Of a DNA stretch of 64,000 nucleotides, positions 10,286 through 22,464 are shown one piece after another. Position 1 is the stretch's first letter; every line of letters starts with the position of its first letter. The DNA lies in assembly GCA_903632075.3 (NCBI GenBank), contig CAHIKZ030005577.1:2247001-2311000 (forward strand), read 5' to 3'. A model generated the notes under the pieces. It did no database searches. It was not told the DNA's origin and was given only the letters and a program-made list of their open reading frames with translations. The DNA comes from Acanthosepion pharaonis (taxonomy: Eukaryota; Mollusca; Cephalopoda; Sepiida; Sepiidae). Made by a program: the position numbers and the translations under genes.

Positions 10286-10372
10286 TAGAGCTGAGGCTTT
10301 TTAATCTCAGTCCCAATTTCGCATTTATTCATATAGACTCCATAAGTTTTACTTAATTAGTTATTATGTTCT

Positions 10373-10684
10373 GTCTATATTTCTGAGATGAGGTATTATG
10401 TACATTTACATTATTCGGACTATTGTCCTCATCCTTGTCGCCATATTCATCACAACGTTTCGTCCGTTGTACACTCCGGCCTCCTTCAGGTGGTTGGAAT
10501 GTCGAACTGAACCCTTTATTTCGCTCACTGGGGTAGACTGTTCTAGTTCCACATGCCATGTTTGATGGATGTCAGTTATCTCCTGCTAATTTCTCCACTG
10601 CCTTAACCAGGTATTGAACTCACACTCTTTGGGTCCTGTCACTGGATCTAACCAACACCTTTATCCACTCTGCCATGTGTCCTT
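10373..10684 (-). mobile_element. SINE-1, full minus copy (left half of head-to-head dimer)
   Basis: On the minus strand: head ACACATGGCAGAGTGGATAA, B-box-like GTGAGTTCAATACC, then the same body and core as at 5671-5973 and the tail running to AGAAATATAGAC. The head abuts the head of an inverted copy. Confidence 0.88.
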
Positions 10685-10972
10685 GAAGGCATTGGTTAGA
10701 TCCAGTGACAGGACCCAAAGAGTGTGAGTTCAATACTCAGTTAAAGCAGTGGAGAACTTTCAGAGGGAAATTAGCAGGAGATAACTGATAACTGGCATCC
10801 ATTAAAACATGACACATGGAACTAGAACAGTCTACCCCAGTGAGCGAAATAAAGGGTTCAGTTTGAAATTCCAACCACCTGAAGAAGGCCAGAGTGTACA
10901 ACGGACGAAACGTTGTGATGAATATGGCGACAAGGGCTCGGACAATAGTCTAAATAATGTAAATAATGTAGT
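10685..10972 (+). mobile_element. SINE-1, plus copy (right half of head-to-head dimer)
   Basis: Starts GAAGGCATTGGTTAGATCC, missing about 20 bases of the tRNA-like head, and then runs through B box, body, core (CACCTGAAGAAGGCCAGAG) and tail. Together with the minus copy it forms an inverted repeat of nearly 600 bases. Confidence 0.88.
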
Positions 10973-12440
10973 TATTATGTTTCTCTAGCTCTTCAAATGT
11001 TGAATGTATAACTAATTCTAATTTCTATTTTCCCATCTTTACACTGTATTAATTTTATCTTATAAATTGTCCCCTCTTCTGTCACCCATTGAATAAAAAT
11101 AATTATTTGTATGAAAAATAAGGATCTATGTACATCAAATCATCTTTAAATTAAGTGTCAGCATAAGAATTACTATTGAGTTTTTAAAAGGATAAGCTTA
11201 AACATTAATTCAATACTTAAATGCAGGAATCAATTTTGAGTTCTTCTATAGTTTATTGATGCCTATCGCACATACTTCTCCCAACCTATTGTGACGATTG
11301 CCAAACCAAGAGTCCTCCACAAGAGGTAGTTTAAATGCCGCCTGATAGGGCGACTTTTAAGCTAGTTTATAATAAAAACGTGCACTGCAATTTTTAATAC
11401 AAAAGGAAAAAACGAGTTACCCCCCTTGAACCATGAAAGCAAGCTAGTATAATATATATTCTTAACCTTGCATAATCTGGCACCCCGAACCAGAACTGAA
11501 CAAAAATCGTTCCTTGCGCCTAACTTTTCTAGGGCTTTTGAATGAGCTATGAATCATTGAAATCAGACCAGTGGGAGCAGAGGAGTTGCTTGGATATGCA
11601 CACTGTACTTTATATATAAGATTTTAATTAAAACTTTAAAAATTAGAATTCTTGTAAAATTTTGTTTTATTATTCATTGAATCTTTTTTGTTTTACAGTT
11701 ATATAGAGAAAAATCCCTAACAATTCTATTTCGGAAAAGATTATGCAATATGAAGAAGGAACATACAGGTAATTTGTCCAAAATTTTCCACAAAATAATT
11801 CAATAAAACTAAAAAAAAAATAACTTTTTCTAATAGGTGGTGCTTGCATCAGTTAACATGTAAGTTTATTTCAGATGTGACAGAAAACAAATCTACACAT
11901 AATATTTATTTTTTAAAAAGATTACTTTTAATTAAATAAAAACATGAATAATGAATCAAAAAATAGAGTTCTATTTTCAAGTGTGAACCTTTTTTGATAA
12001 ATGAAATTGACATTTTTTTTCATTTTAAGAAATGTAAGATTATTTTTCTTATGGATGTTCATAAAAGGAAATAATCTGAAATACTGTATTTGACTAATTT
12101 TCCCTCCTAATATAATAATTCAGTATTTCTTAAATTTAGAATAAGTAAAAAAAACATATTGGGTGAAATTAGATATTAGATATCAAACTGGTATAAAAAT
12201 AAAAAAAATAAAAGCAATTTATTAAACTCAAAAGTATTGTTTAAGTAAAAAAAAAAAAAAAAACTATTTCTCACTTTAAAAATAAAATTATTAATACTAG
12301 CAAGTTTCATAAAATTGTATAAGAAAAATATTCTGAAATTATCGGTTATATAAAGTTAAAGATAAATACCATTGTCTTGATTATTGCACTTATGGTGTTC
12401 CGTATTTCCTTATTTTTTTTTTTGTGTGTGTGTGTTTTAA
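10973..12440. other. AT-rich, no gene; one GC-richer patch
   Basis: Mostly A/T-rich with homopolymers (A-run near 12249-12261). The patch 11255-11560 is more balanced in composition (for example ATGCCGCCTGATAGGGCGAC) and contains no frame or motif I recognise. Confidence 0.55.
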
Positions 12441-12446
12441 ATAAGG

Positions 12447-12500
12447 CAGTGGTTCCTAACCGACTTTGGTATTTCTAAAAATTCTGCCCCCCTGTAATAT
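12447..12500. mobile_element. possible hAT-type terminus
   Basis: GCAGTGGTTCCTAACC followed by a C-run resembles the CAGTGGTTCTCAACC end of hAT elements. I could not find a matching inverted end nearby, so this is a weak single-end call. A (GT)n run lies just before it at about 12424-12436. Confidence 0.3.
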
Positions 12501-13135
12501 TTAATTCTTATATGAATGCCAATTACACATGTACATACATACATACACACAAAATATTTTTATGTATGCTTTTATGTATATGCATTGTATGTATTAACAC
12601 ATATTAAAATTCATCCTCACCATGGCATTTGTTATTTGATTGACGTACAATGCAGCCAGTGTGAGATCTCCTCTCATAACACATGGCGTCACCACACATG
12701 CACAGTTAAATTGTGGCGTCTACTGAAAAACTCCAGTGAACTAGTTAGCAGTTTCCAATTTATTTCTACAAAAGTAAGGGTCTAACAAAGAGTGTGGGGG
12801 AGCTGGGCCAAGTAAGAAACCAAAAACGTACCACTTCCATTTTTTCACAATGTCATATTTGAAACGTGTTTGTCTGATTTGCCAATCTACCACCGCTATT
12901 CCATAGAAAGGAAATGTGAAATGACACTTTCGAACGGTTCATAAAATCTACAACACTGACAATATAATTCAAGTAAATGAGTAAGTTAATGGTCAAAATG
13001 TGCAGAATTGTATTGTGCCATACAGGTTCCTGCTTTTATGGAAGATACATCAACATATATTGTAAATATAAGGTATACTTTGTGCATATATATAATGTAT
13101 GTATATGTGTGTATTTAGGCAGCAATTGTTCTTTA

Positions 13136-13244
13136 ATGCACGTTTCATTGAATATGTCAGACAAGGTGCTTTTATTCATTTTTATTTTTATTGTATAAAA
13201 AACTAAATAAAAGCACCTTGTCTGTCATATTCAATGAAATGTGC

Positions 13245-13246
<2 letters not shown>
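13136..13246. mobile_element. foldback element, ~110 bp hairpin
   Basis: Arms of about 40 bases (GCACGTTTCATTGAATATGT ... ACAAGGTGCTTTTATT) repeat in reverse complement at 13206-13246 with very few differences, around a 30-base A/T loop. A (TA)n microsatellite follows at about 13250-13282. The incidental open frame ending at 13198 falls in the hairpin. Confidence 0.82.
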
Positions 13247-13286
<40 letters not shown>

Positions 13287-13369
13287 ATGTTTAGCATTTT
13301 TATTTTATATAGATCATTTTCACTTGGCTATTTAAAAAAATAGCTCATAAGCCAAAACAATGTGGGCAT

Positions 13370-13980
13370 CACAATCTTTGATGGTTCATCTAACTTAAAT
13401 TGTCAGGGAGAATCCAAACCTTTACATAGAAAAACAAACTGGATTAAGTTGCTGTTTGTTGTTGGACTTGATATTTCTTTCTTAAGCTTGACAATATTTT
13501 GTAATCAATAAAACTTCATATTGTCAAAGAAATTGCAATTAAAAAGAATAATTATTTAAAAATAGAATTCATGCACTGTAGTTTCTGAGCAAAACAAAAT
13601 TACAGTGACGGTGTAAAAGGAGAATTTGTTCCTTGCTCAAAAATAGTCTGAGTGCACAGGGGAATTGTATGGCAAACACAATATGATTTTCTGATTTTGA
13701 CAAAAAGTGAAAACAAAAAATTAAAAATATCAATATTTGTGCAAGATATTTAGTGCAATGAAAGATATTAAATTCAAGAATTCACAAAATTTGGTAAATA
13801 TGGTCATCTTTTTCATGTTAAAATAGAGCAAAAATAACACATATTTAAGCATGGTAACCGATGAAGTTTTGTCAATCCCACAGGTCTACATAAGTCTTTT
13901 ACTGCCATCACAAAGTACACATAAAATTGTAAAAATATATGAAGGATCAAATAGGCCATAATCTCTAAACATTGATTTTG
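13370..13980 (+). repeat. repeat B copy
   Basis: Shares AACTGGATTAAGTTGCTGTT, GAATTTGTTCCTTGCTCAAA, AATAGTCTGAGTGCA and the later CACAGGTCTACATAAGTC with copies at 26640-27250, 28350-28663 plus 29675-29760, and in reverse at 31150-31450, 52560-52770 and 55840-56160. No coding potential is kept. The uninterrupted stretch at about 13878-13900 shows the site before insertion of the LTR found at 28664. Confidence 0.75.
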
Positions 13981-14194
13981 CTTAAGCTTATAAAGGTAAA
14001 AAATGGATATTACTCAATAACTAATTAAATTATATTTTTGAGTTTAATTTCTTTTTTATTTTCTTACCTGTTTGATGTCATAAAATATTTAACTTCACCC
14101 AATGAGTCCCCTTTTTTTGAAACTATTCCGGTTTTAAAATTGATGAAACTGAAGAGCGACAAAAAGAAGGGAATTAATAAAGATCTTCATTTTT

Positions 14195-15880
14195 TGTATG
14201 AATGAAAAAGTAATGAAATTCTTTAAAAAAAGTTTATATTTGAAAACGGCATTAAACAAATATTCAGATATACCTTTATTTAATAAAAAAGACTCTTGTT
14301 ACAAATGAATGAGTTTCAAAATTGCACTGAAAAAATAAAAGTAGTGTCTTTTTGAATACATTGTTATGAGGGGCTTTGCTTATCACTTGTTTTTGGCTAG
14401 TAAAACACAACATATAATCATCATCATCACAAAAAAGTGAACATTTATAATAAATAATTCAAAGGATACTTTTGTACAAGTTCAGTGGCGTAAGAAAGTT
14501 CTTGTAATGTTGTTAGTAGATATTTCCTGTTTGTGTTGGTGAATAGAGTTTTGGAAGTTATAAGTCTATCAGTAAAATCTATATTTAAGAAAAGAAGTGA
14601 TTTATCAGTGGACTTCATTCCTGGAGCTTCCCAAATCAACATACTCTCCTTGCAATACATCAGTTGAAAAAGAAGAAATCTCTATATTTCCTGCCAGTTG
14701 GATGGTTTTCTTTTTTTCTATGGAATCATGGGAATTAGATTTTTTTTTCTAATTTCACATGATTGGAATTCATATTCATGATTCAGAGTAAAGTTTCTTC
14801 CTCAAAAATCTGAAAGAAAATAATGTATTTTGTCTAGGTACTTCTAAAAATTCACTGTGGTGAAAAAAAACTTTAATTTGAAAATTCAAAAATCAGGTAA
14901 TTGTTGGATTTTAATAAAATTGTCAGAATTTATTTGGAAATGGATGAAATTATTTTTCTTCCCGTCTAAAAAATAATCATTTTCGTTTTTTTTTTATAAA
15001 TGAAAAAATAAATTAAAATTCTTTTTAAAAAGTTTATACTCGAAAAATCATTATATTAAAATATATTTTTATTTAATAATAGAAAAAGATTTCTTATGAA
15101 CAGCAACAGAATGCAGTGCAAAATTGCACTGAAAAAGTACAAGTATTTTTTAAATACTTTATGATGATCCTTGCTCGACTCCTGTTTCTGTTAGTAAAAT
15201 ACATATAATCATCACAACAACAAAGTGAGACATTTATAGTGATTTTCCAAGTATAGCTTAGATGTGGCACAAGGCCGAAAGTAGGGGGCACCCAGTGAGG
15301 ATTGAACTCACTACTCAGTTGTAATAGTTCTAGCGAGACAATTTATAATAAATAATCTGAAGAAGGCTGTTGTACAAGTTTGGTGGAGTAAGAAAATGGT
15401 TGGTAGTAGAATATTTCCTGTTTGTGTTGGTGAATAGAGTTTTGGAAGTTATAAGACTATCATTAAAGACAATATTTAGGAAGAGAAGTGGTTTATCAGT
15501 GGACTTCATTCCTGGAGCTTCTCAAATCCACATGCTCTCCTTGCAAGACATCAGTTGAAAAAGAGGAAGTCTCTACATTTCCTGCTAGTAGGCCAGTTCC
15601 CTTTTTTTCTATGGAATCATGGGAATTAGATTTTTTTTTTTTTATTTCACATGATTGCGAGATCACTACAGCATATTCACTATTCAGTGTAGAATTTCTT
15701 CCCCCTCAAATCTGAAAAAAAAAAATAATGTATTTATCTAGGTACTTCCAAAAATTCACTAGAAAAGCATCTTTCTCTGGTGAAAAATGCACTGACTTAA
15801 AAATTTTTGAAAAATTATAGAATTGCCAGATTTTAATAAAATTGGCAGAATTTATTTAGAAATTGATGAAATTATTTTTG

Positions 15881-15890
<10 letters not shown>
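14195..15890 (+). repeat. tandem duplication of a ~0.8 kb AT-rich unit
   Basis: The blocks TTTGTGTTGGTGAATAGAG (about 14532 and 15422), GGACTTCATTCCTGGAGCTT and TTTCTATGGAATCATGGGAA occur once in each unit, with similar A/T-rich sequence before and after. The offset at this point is about 890 bases, of which about 108 are the SINE insertion and its target duplication. Short frames here (minus 14445-14660, plus 15488-15715) are not in the same frame or strand in the two units. Confidence 0.85.
15239..15336 (-). mobile_element. SINE-2, 5'-truncated, with target duplication
   Basis: On the minus strand: B-box-like GAGTTCAATCCTCACTGGGT, then CTTTCGGCCTTGTGCCACAT and a short end GCTATACTTGGAAA. 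GACATTTATA (15229-15238) and GACAATTTATA (15337-15347) flank it. The unoccupied site is visible in the first duplication unit (ACATTTATAATAAATAA, about 14441-14457). The full-length form is in the trimer at 30452-30850. Confidence 0.88.
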
Positions 15891-15921
<31 letters not shown>

Positions 15922-16890
15922 TAAAAATATATATATATTTTTTTTTTTTTTTACATCTGTTACCTTCCCCTTTATTTAGTTAATTTTAGATTAAAGATTT
16001 ATGTAATTTTTCATGAACGAGGGGATGGCTACTGACATTAAGCTTGAGGATAATATAATATAAAAGTATAAAGATAAAGATTAAAGAAAAAAAAATTGAA
16101 TGTTATCATTAATATCAAGTAAAAGGAGGGGGTACTGCAGTTCAGCAGTGCCTATACACAAGCTGCCACAGCCAGTAAATCTACATGTAAACTCTCATAG
16201 ATGCATTATTTCTATGATCTGATAAAACATAATGTAAGAAACATATTCAATTAATGCAGCAACATAAATCAGTATTCATAGTTACATTCAGCAATTACCT
16301 TTTAGGTTTTGTCATAGTAAAATGTTTTTTTTAAACATTCATAATAATTTCTTTCACAGGAAAATACTTCTTAAACAAAAAAACAAATTTCAAATTTAAC
16401 TAGAGTACTAATTAAAATGAACTTTTCTGGCTTTTATTTTTGTAAAAATTCTAATAATTCTATCAAAATCAATTTGTCTAGCAATGTCAGATTCAATACT
16501 TGTTATACCGGAACGTACCTATTTCTATTGTAAATAGACTCTCCCACAGATAATAAGTAGTAGTAGTAGTAGTAGCAGTCACCAGTGAAGCTCAGTGAGT
16601 TGTGTGAGTCAGTCGATGTCGGACATTAAAGTATCAATGCCACAACTAGATTGCTGCGTCATTAACTATTTTTTCAAGTTCCTAATGTTTTGTATGTCGA
16701 ACCTATTTTAGGACCGACTTAGTGAAATAGAAGTCTCCACTGTGAAAACTACTCTACAACAATACTCAATCATGTTAGATTAATAAGACTGGGTTATAGA
16801 TATAGTAGATCCCAAATAGTTTTTGATTAGTGAGTTTACACAAAGCCTGTACCAGCTGTATGGCAAATACGTGTAAATATTATTAAAGTG
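15886..16890. other. homopolymer, microsatellite and AT-rich DNA; no gene
   Basis: An A-run of about 30 at 15886-15915, a T-run near 15939, and an (AGT)n microsatellite at about 16556-16577. Nothing coding is visible. Confidence 0.7.
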
Positions 16891-16892
16891 TC

Positions 16893-17222
16893 AGGACAAC
16901 ATGGCACAGTGGAGAAAGGCGTTAGTTAGATCCAGTGACAGGACCCAAAGAGTGTGAGTTCAATACTTGGTTAAGGTGGTGGAGAACTTGGAGAGGGGAA
17001 TTAACAGGAGATAACTGATATCCATTAGACATGGCATGTGGAACTAGAACAGTCTACCCCAGTGAGCGAAATAAAGGGTTCAGTTCGACATTCCAACCAC
17101 TTGAAGAAGGCTGGAGTGTACAACGGCCAAAACGTTGTGATAAATATGGCAAGAAAAATGAGGACAATAGTCCAAATAAAGTAAATAGTTTACATAATAA
17201 CTCATATCAGAAATATGGACAA
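16893..17222 (+). mobile_element. SINE-1, solitary plus copy
   Basis: The tRNA-like head (CATGGCACAGTGGAGAAAGGCG), B-box-like GTGAGTTCAATACTTG, body and core (CGGCCAAAACGTTGTGATAA) are all present, ending near ATCAGAAATATGGAC. This is the only one of the four SINE-1 loci without an inverted partner. The 88-codon frame at 17031-17297 is incidental; the same frame is seen reversed at 10353-10559. Confidence 0.87.
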
Positions 17223-17717
17223 ATTATTAAAGTAATCCAACACACTGAAGCATGTCTGTCTCAAGATCTTGAACTCTTTAACAATTACAATGCATAAAGT
17301 ACTTGCAAAACAAAATAATAATACATACAGGCACATGATGGTGCAAAAAATTCTGGTGTGCACTAGTCACATCATTATGCTAATTTATGCATCTACCCTG
17401 TGCTGCAGGTAGATAATCTTGCTGTTATATGTCTATACAAAAAGGGTTAAAATAATAAGTACTAATAAAAATAAGTGTGGTGTGATAAGTATACTAATAA
17501 ATTTTTGAGAATGTGAATAGCTTAAGGTGTATATAAGTAAAAAATATAATGAAAAATTAAAGAAAAAAAGATATTATATTGAATGTTCTTCAATAATGAA
17601 AAAAAAAATAGTGTACCCTATATAATAGGCCCCATTGCTATAAATCACAAACATAATCTTTCATAAGCACTTTTTATTTCCATGATCTCATTCTCTAACA
17701 AAGGAATATTCAATTTT

Positions 17718-18195
17718 AACCCGGATATAAGTAGAAAATTGGATATCAAGAGATTTTCTCTGGTAAAAAATTTTTAAATGTTGTTAATTTTTATATAAAA
17801 TACTTTTCCAAAAAAGGATATAAGAGAAACCCGGATATAAGAGATGCTAATTAAAATCACTTTTCTTGTTTTTTATTTTGTTTACAAACAGAGAATAACG
17901 GATATAAAAATCAATTTGTTTGGTCCCAATTTAAGAGCCTGTGTTAATGTATATAAAATAGACCCAACCCGGATACAAACAGATTTTCTCTGGTCCCAAA
18001 GTAGAAGAATGTGTTAATGTATAAAATAGACCAACACCCGGATATAAGAGAAACACGGATATAAGAGAGTTTTTCTGGTCCCAAATTAGAGCCTGTGTTA
18101 ATGTATATAAAACAGACAGACAGGCTCTGATATATCCAGAAACCCGGATATAAGAGACATCTGGAACGTTCCATTACAACTCTTATATATGGTAG
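17718..18195. mobile_element. cluster of Tigger-like terminal repeats, nested or degenerate
   Basis: Eight or so copies of CCCGGATATAAGAGA or close variants, alternating with TTTTCTCTGGTCCCAAA and GTGTTAATGTATATAAAATA, fill this stretch. The same three motifs make up the clean MITE at 52885-53035. Here they are in several partial, mainly direct copies, so this is either nested insertions or a tandem expansion of one element. Confidence 0.75.
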
Positions 18196-18429
18196 ACCTC
18201 TAATAGTTTTGAAATGGGTTTAAGAAAATGCAAAGCAAGTACCAAAAGGGATGAATAAAATTGAGATTGAATTAAAGTAATTCCACACACAAGCAAAAAA
18301 CATAAAATTCTGTCCAGTTCCACTCAAGCTCAACATAGATGAGAAATAATTCAGTTCTTGTGAACTAAAAAATAATTTTACATAAATTGCCAAAAGGATA
18401 ACAAAATAATAACTAAATTAAAGTGGAAC

Positions 18430-20335
18430 ATTAAAGTGATACCTCTGGTTTAACAGCCATTTAAAAATGTGAAAAAATCTCTTTTTCAAGGTGTAATTTT
18501 AGTTTTAATTCCAGTATTATTCACATTTAAATTGATCAGGCCTTTTTAATTTTGAGTCTGCCAATAAAATTTTATTTTTGAATATTTATTTATTTTTTTT
18601 TTTGATGAATATTTAGGAATAAAAATGATGGGATTAAAACAAATTTGGAATTGCATTAAAATATGACTGTATCCATAAACAACAGTTATTGTGGATAAAT
18701 GTTTACTGATGAATGAGGAATAACCAAAACAGAGGTTGGAAATGGAATGGTAAAATTTATGACATTTCAACAAAATACAATATCTGCAGTGAATGAAGTA
18801 GGTAAACCACTTGGACTCCTTAACATATGGGTTTTACTTAGCTGAACAATAGTGTTCAACATATTGGATGGAACGATTGGGACATACCCAATTATGTTCA
18901 AAGTTACGGTATAAAAATCACCCAACTAAGTGTTTATCTTCTTGGCCATAATCATTTTCAATCAATAAAAATAATGAAGACAAATGTTTTTAAGATTTAG
19001 TTGGCAGTTTTCAATAATACAGCAAATTTTAACAAATTCAGCTGAAAAATCCCAGCTATCTCAAAAGTAGTTTTTCTTCTGACTACTATTAATGTATACA
19101 ATGGTTCCACAAATTAATTTTTTTTCTCACTGGCAAATAAACATTATCTAGCTTTAAAAATGCAACAAAATTCAGGGAATTGGGAATTAAACAAATTTTC
19201 GGTAGTTATTAAACGAAACATAGACAGAACCCTATTTTATTCCAAAACCTGCTTACAAATAATTTGTGAATGGTCCCACCCCCTTATCCATCCATTTGTG
19301 TTATGTTTTGAGGTCCTTGTACAAAAGGTGGGTGGTAAAACCAATAAAGGCCACTTTCTTGACTAACTAAAATCATTGAATAAAACAGATATTTGCCAAA
19401 ACAGGAAAGGCAGACTGGAGACATGAGTCCTGAAAATCAGGTTTATTTGCCTCAAGGATGGATTCTCGATGAAATCACTATTCCAATGTCCCAGATAGCT
19501 GAGTGTCTGTTTAAAAGGAATTTATCTACTTATCTTCTCTAACTGTGTGACAGAATCATATTGTTATACTCACAAAAAAAAAAATAATAAAATAAATTTT
19601 TTGAGGCACAGCATTTATCTACCTCCAATAATAAAAAGTGATGCCTCAGGTTTAAAATGCCTTTAAAAAAATGAAAAATATTTCATGATTGAAGATAAAT
19701 ATTTTTCAGTTTCAAACTAAAGTTAATAGATTAAACTAAATGATTTTGCAATAATCAAAATACTGAATCTTGAAAATCACACTGAAAATTGATCAAAAAT
19801 CATTTTTCTGATTATCGATAAAATTAACATTATTTTTTGAAAAGATATAAAATTTTGTAATTTTCACTGCAATTTTAGTTTTAGGAATAAAAATGATCTT
19901 TTTAAAAGAAATAAAGTAGGAAAATATTAAATATATATATGTATGTACAAAAAAGCCGTTTTAAATATTTATTTAAAATTTATTGCAGTATAAAATAATA
20001 AAGATAATTTGACAAATTTTAATAAATGTAATAACAGAAAATTTGTTTAAAAAAGGTTTCTCTGTGTCCAATATTTGCATATACAAGTTACCATAAAATT
20101 ATGTTTTGGCATAATGAAAGAAATAAAGTTTATCTCTTCTTTGAAAAATGCAACAAAATTCAGGGAATTATGAGAATTAAACAAAAGGTTTTGTTTGTTA
20201 TTCGTTAATGAAAGGTTTGTATACATAAGCCATATTTTATTAGAAAATTTAGTATGAATATTTCTGAAAGAGAAAGGTTTTTTCCCACCCATTTGTTATA
20301 TGTTTCATTTGGGAACTACATTTTGGAAGCTTTTA
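18430..20335 (+). repeat. ~1.0-1.2 kb direct duplication, AT-rich
   Basis: AAAGTGATACCTCTGGTTTA (18433) pairs with AAAGTGATGCCTCAGGTTTA (19635), and TGCAACAAAATTCAGGGAAT occurs at 19161 and 20149, each followed by AATTAAACAAA and later a CCCACC-CATTTGTTAT motif. The right unit lies directly downstream of the minus-strand zinc-finger exon, so the duplication may derive from its 3' untranslated region. No gene is seen in it. Confidence 0.7.
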
Positions 20336-20439
20336 TATTCAGATTTCAAAGGGAATATTTTTCTCTTGTCATGTGTGACAAGGCTTTATAAATTGTGAAC
20401 TTAGGGATGTATTAAATACCAAATATTTCTCAGTGGAAT

Positions 20440-21716
20440 ATTTTATCTCAGTGTGTGTTAACATATTTCTTTTTGAAATCTGTTTTTCTCTTGATTTATG
20501 TCCACAGTGTAAACAGTGGAAATGTTTCTCTCCAGTGTGTGGAGAAATATGTTGTGTGAGACTTGAAGTTCTGGAAAACTGAAATCCACAGATTTCACAG
20601 TGGAAACATTTCTCACCTGTGTGTTAGCATGTGTTGTTTGAGACTTGAACTTCGGGTACACTTAAATCCACATATTTCACAGTGGAAAGGTTTCTGTCCA
20701 GTGTGTGTCAACATGTGCTTTTTGACATCTGCATTTCGGGAAGATTTATATCCACAGATTTCACAGTGGAAACATTTCTCTCCAGTGTGTGTTAACATGT
20801 GCCGTGTGAGATTAGAACTCTTGGAAAACTTAAACCCACAGATTTCACAATGGAAACGTTTTTCTCCTGTGTGTGTTAACATGTGTTGTTTGAGACTTGA
20901 ACTTCGAGAACACTTAAATCTACAAATTTCACAGTGGAAAGGTTTCTCTCCAGTGTGTGTTAACATGTCTTTTGAGATGTGAATTTAGGGAAAAACTTAT
21001 ATCCACAGATTTCACAGTGGAATGGATTCTCTCCAGTGTGTGTTAACATGTGTTGTTTGAGACTTGAATTTTGGGAAACCACAAATTTCACAGTGGAATG
21101 GTTTCTCTCCAGTGTGTGTTAACATGTGCTTTTTGACATCTGCATTTCGAGAAGATCTATATCCACAGATTTCACAGTGGAAACGTTTTTCTCCAGTGTG
21201 TGTTAACTTGTGTTGTTTGAGATGTGAATTTTGGGAAAACTTACAATCACAGATTTCACAGTGAAAACGTTTCTCTCCTGTGTGTGTTAGCATGTGTAGT
21301 TTGAGAGTTGAACTTAGGGAACACTTAAATCCACAAATTTCACAGTGAAAAGTGTTTCTCTCAGTGTGTGTTTAAAAATGCTTTTTGAGAATGCTTCTTT
21401 TTATAAGAATATTCATCAGATTTCACAGTGGAAACTGTTTTTCTCAAGTGTGTTAAAATGGAAAAAAAATTTTGACAAGATTTATATTCACAGAAATGAA
21501 AAAGTCCTTCTCCATTATGAAATTGGTTTGTTTTCAATTGTACAATAAATATTTTCATTTTGGGATGGTATGTGAAATATATAAGATTCTCAATGTGTGA
21601 ACTTTGTAAGTGGACTTGGAATAGCTGGGTGTTGGAATGGACATAAAAAATTCTTCTTTGTTTCCTACAATATTCATAGGATATGGTTTTTTCGGATGGC
21701 ATGTCTAACATGCAAG
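20440..21716 (-). pseudogene. C2H2 zinc-finger protein terminal exon, frameshifted
   Basis: A splice acceptor (T-rich tract then TTTTGCAG, the AG at 21718-21717) precedes an exon that opens with ATG at 21711-21709 and MLDMPSEKTISYEY. The first 100 codons have no zinc ligands that I can pair. Tandem C2H2 fingers with HTGEK linkers follow: two and a part at 21293-21012, four at 20966-20613 and degenerate ones to about 20440. Such proteins bind DNA in the nucleus through helix residues between the second Cys and first His; here helices such as SRSSSLKQH, SKSSNLTRH and SRNADVKKH recur in alternation. Frame is lost at least near 21350, 21070, 20970 and 20613, each time by small indels. This is either a decayed paralogue or one with assembly errors; the intact acceptor and linkers suggest recent loss. 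Upstream exons are not identified. Confidence 0.85.
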
Positions 21717-21794
21717 CTGCAAAATAAAATAAAAAAATAATTCATAGGAAATACAGGTAGGAAATATACAATATAGGATTATGAAACTAGTTTA

Positions 21795-22460
21795 AAATCA
21801 ATTGTACAATGCAATAGGATATATTTTATTTTGGAAGGCACATGAAAGTAGAGCAAATTTGTCAATAGATTATTATTACATCATAGACATGAATATGTAG
21901 GTGTTAGAATGGGCATTGGAACAGAAAAACAAAATCATGAAGCTGAGTTCTATACTAGGAAAGGACAAATTTGAATTCAAACTATGCCAGATATATACTA
22001 CATTCAAATTTCACACTTGACCATCAAATGAAGCCATGGGGTTGATTTAGGGTTACTCACAGCCATTGAGTAACGAGAAGGACATGAACTCACAACTGCA
22101 TCCAGTATAGAAGGCAGGAGAACAAGAATGTTCGAGAGGTGGATATACAAACAACAGCTGCAGAGATGATTTGGACAGACTCTCATACACTGCATAAAAA
22201 AATACTATATCTACATGCCAAACAGGGTATGAGATGAAAACAAGGGCTGTATACCAGAGACTGGCTGAGAGGAAGTGATCAAATATTGGTGGGAATAAAA
22301 AGTAAATTAAAGAAGATTGAAGTCTTTTGTTATTATTTAATTAGCAACCCGCATTTCTTATGCATTAAACACTTATTATGCATGGAAAAGGAAAAACCAC
22401 TGGAAATCTCTCCAATATCTTTATGAAAATGTCATAGCAATTTACAGATAAAAAAAAATC
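21795..22460 (+). repeat. repeat D, copy 2, uninterrupted
   Basis: Runs from ATCAATTGTACAATG through CATCAAATGAAGCCA and GGCTGAGAGGAAGTGATC to the CTTTATGAAAAT motif, matching both halves of copy 1 without the ~830 bp insertion. It starts about 80 bases outside the zinc-finger exon. A minus-strand 63-codon frame (22004-22195) overlaps it; copy 1 has a similar one (1134-1316) with partly alike residues, so a decayed coding origin cannot be excluded. Confidence 0.8.
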
Positions 22461-22464
22461 AGTC

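Noticed and set aside
10072..10356. 94-codon plus-strand frame
   Set aside because: Lies over the structured RNA-like unit; not open in the other unit and without motif.
12447..12970. Complete hAT element
   Set aside because: Only one hAT-like end is seen and no inverted partner or 8 bp duplication.
20563..21264. Plus-strand frames with repeated ISQWK-FSPVCVNMC
   Set aside because: Antisense of the zinc-finger exon; the periodicity comes from the fingers on the other strand.
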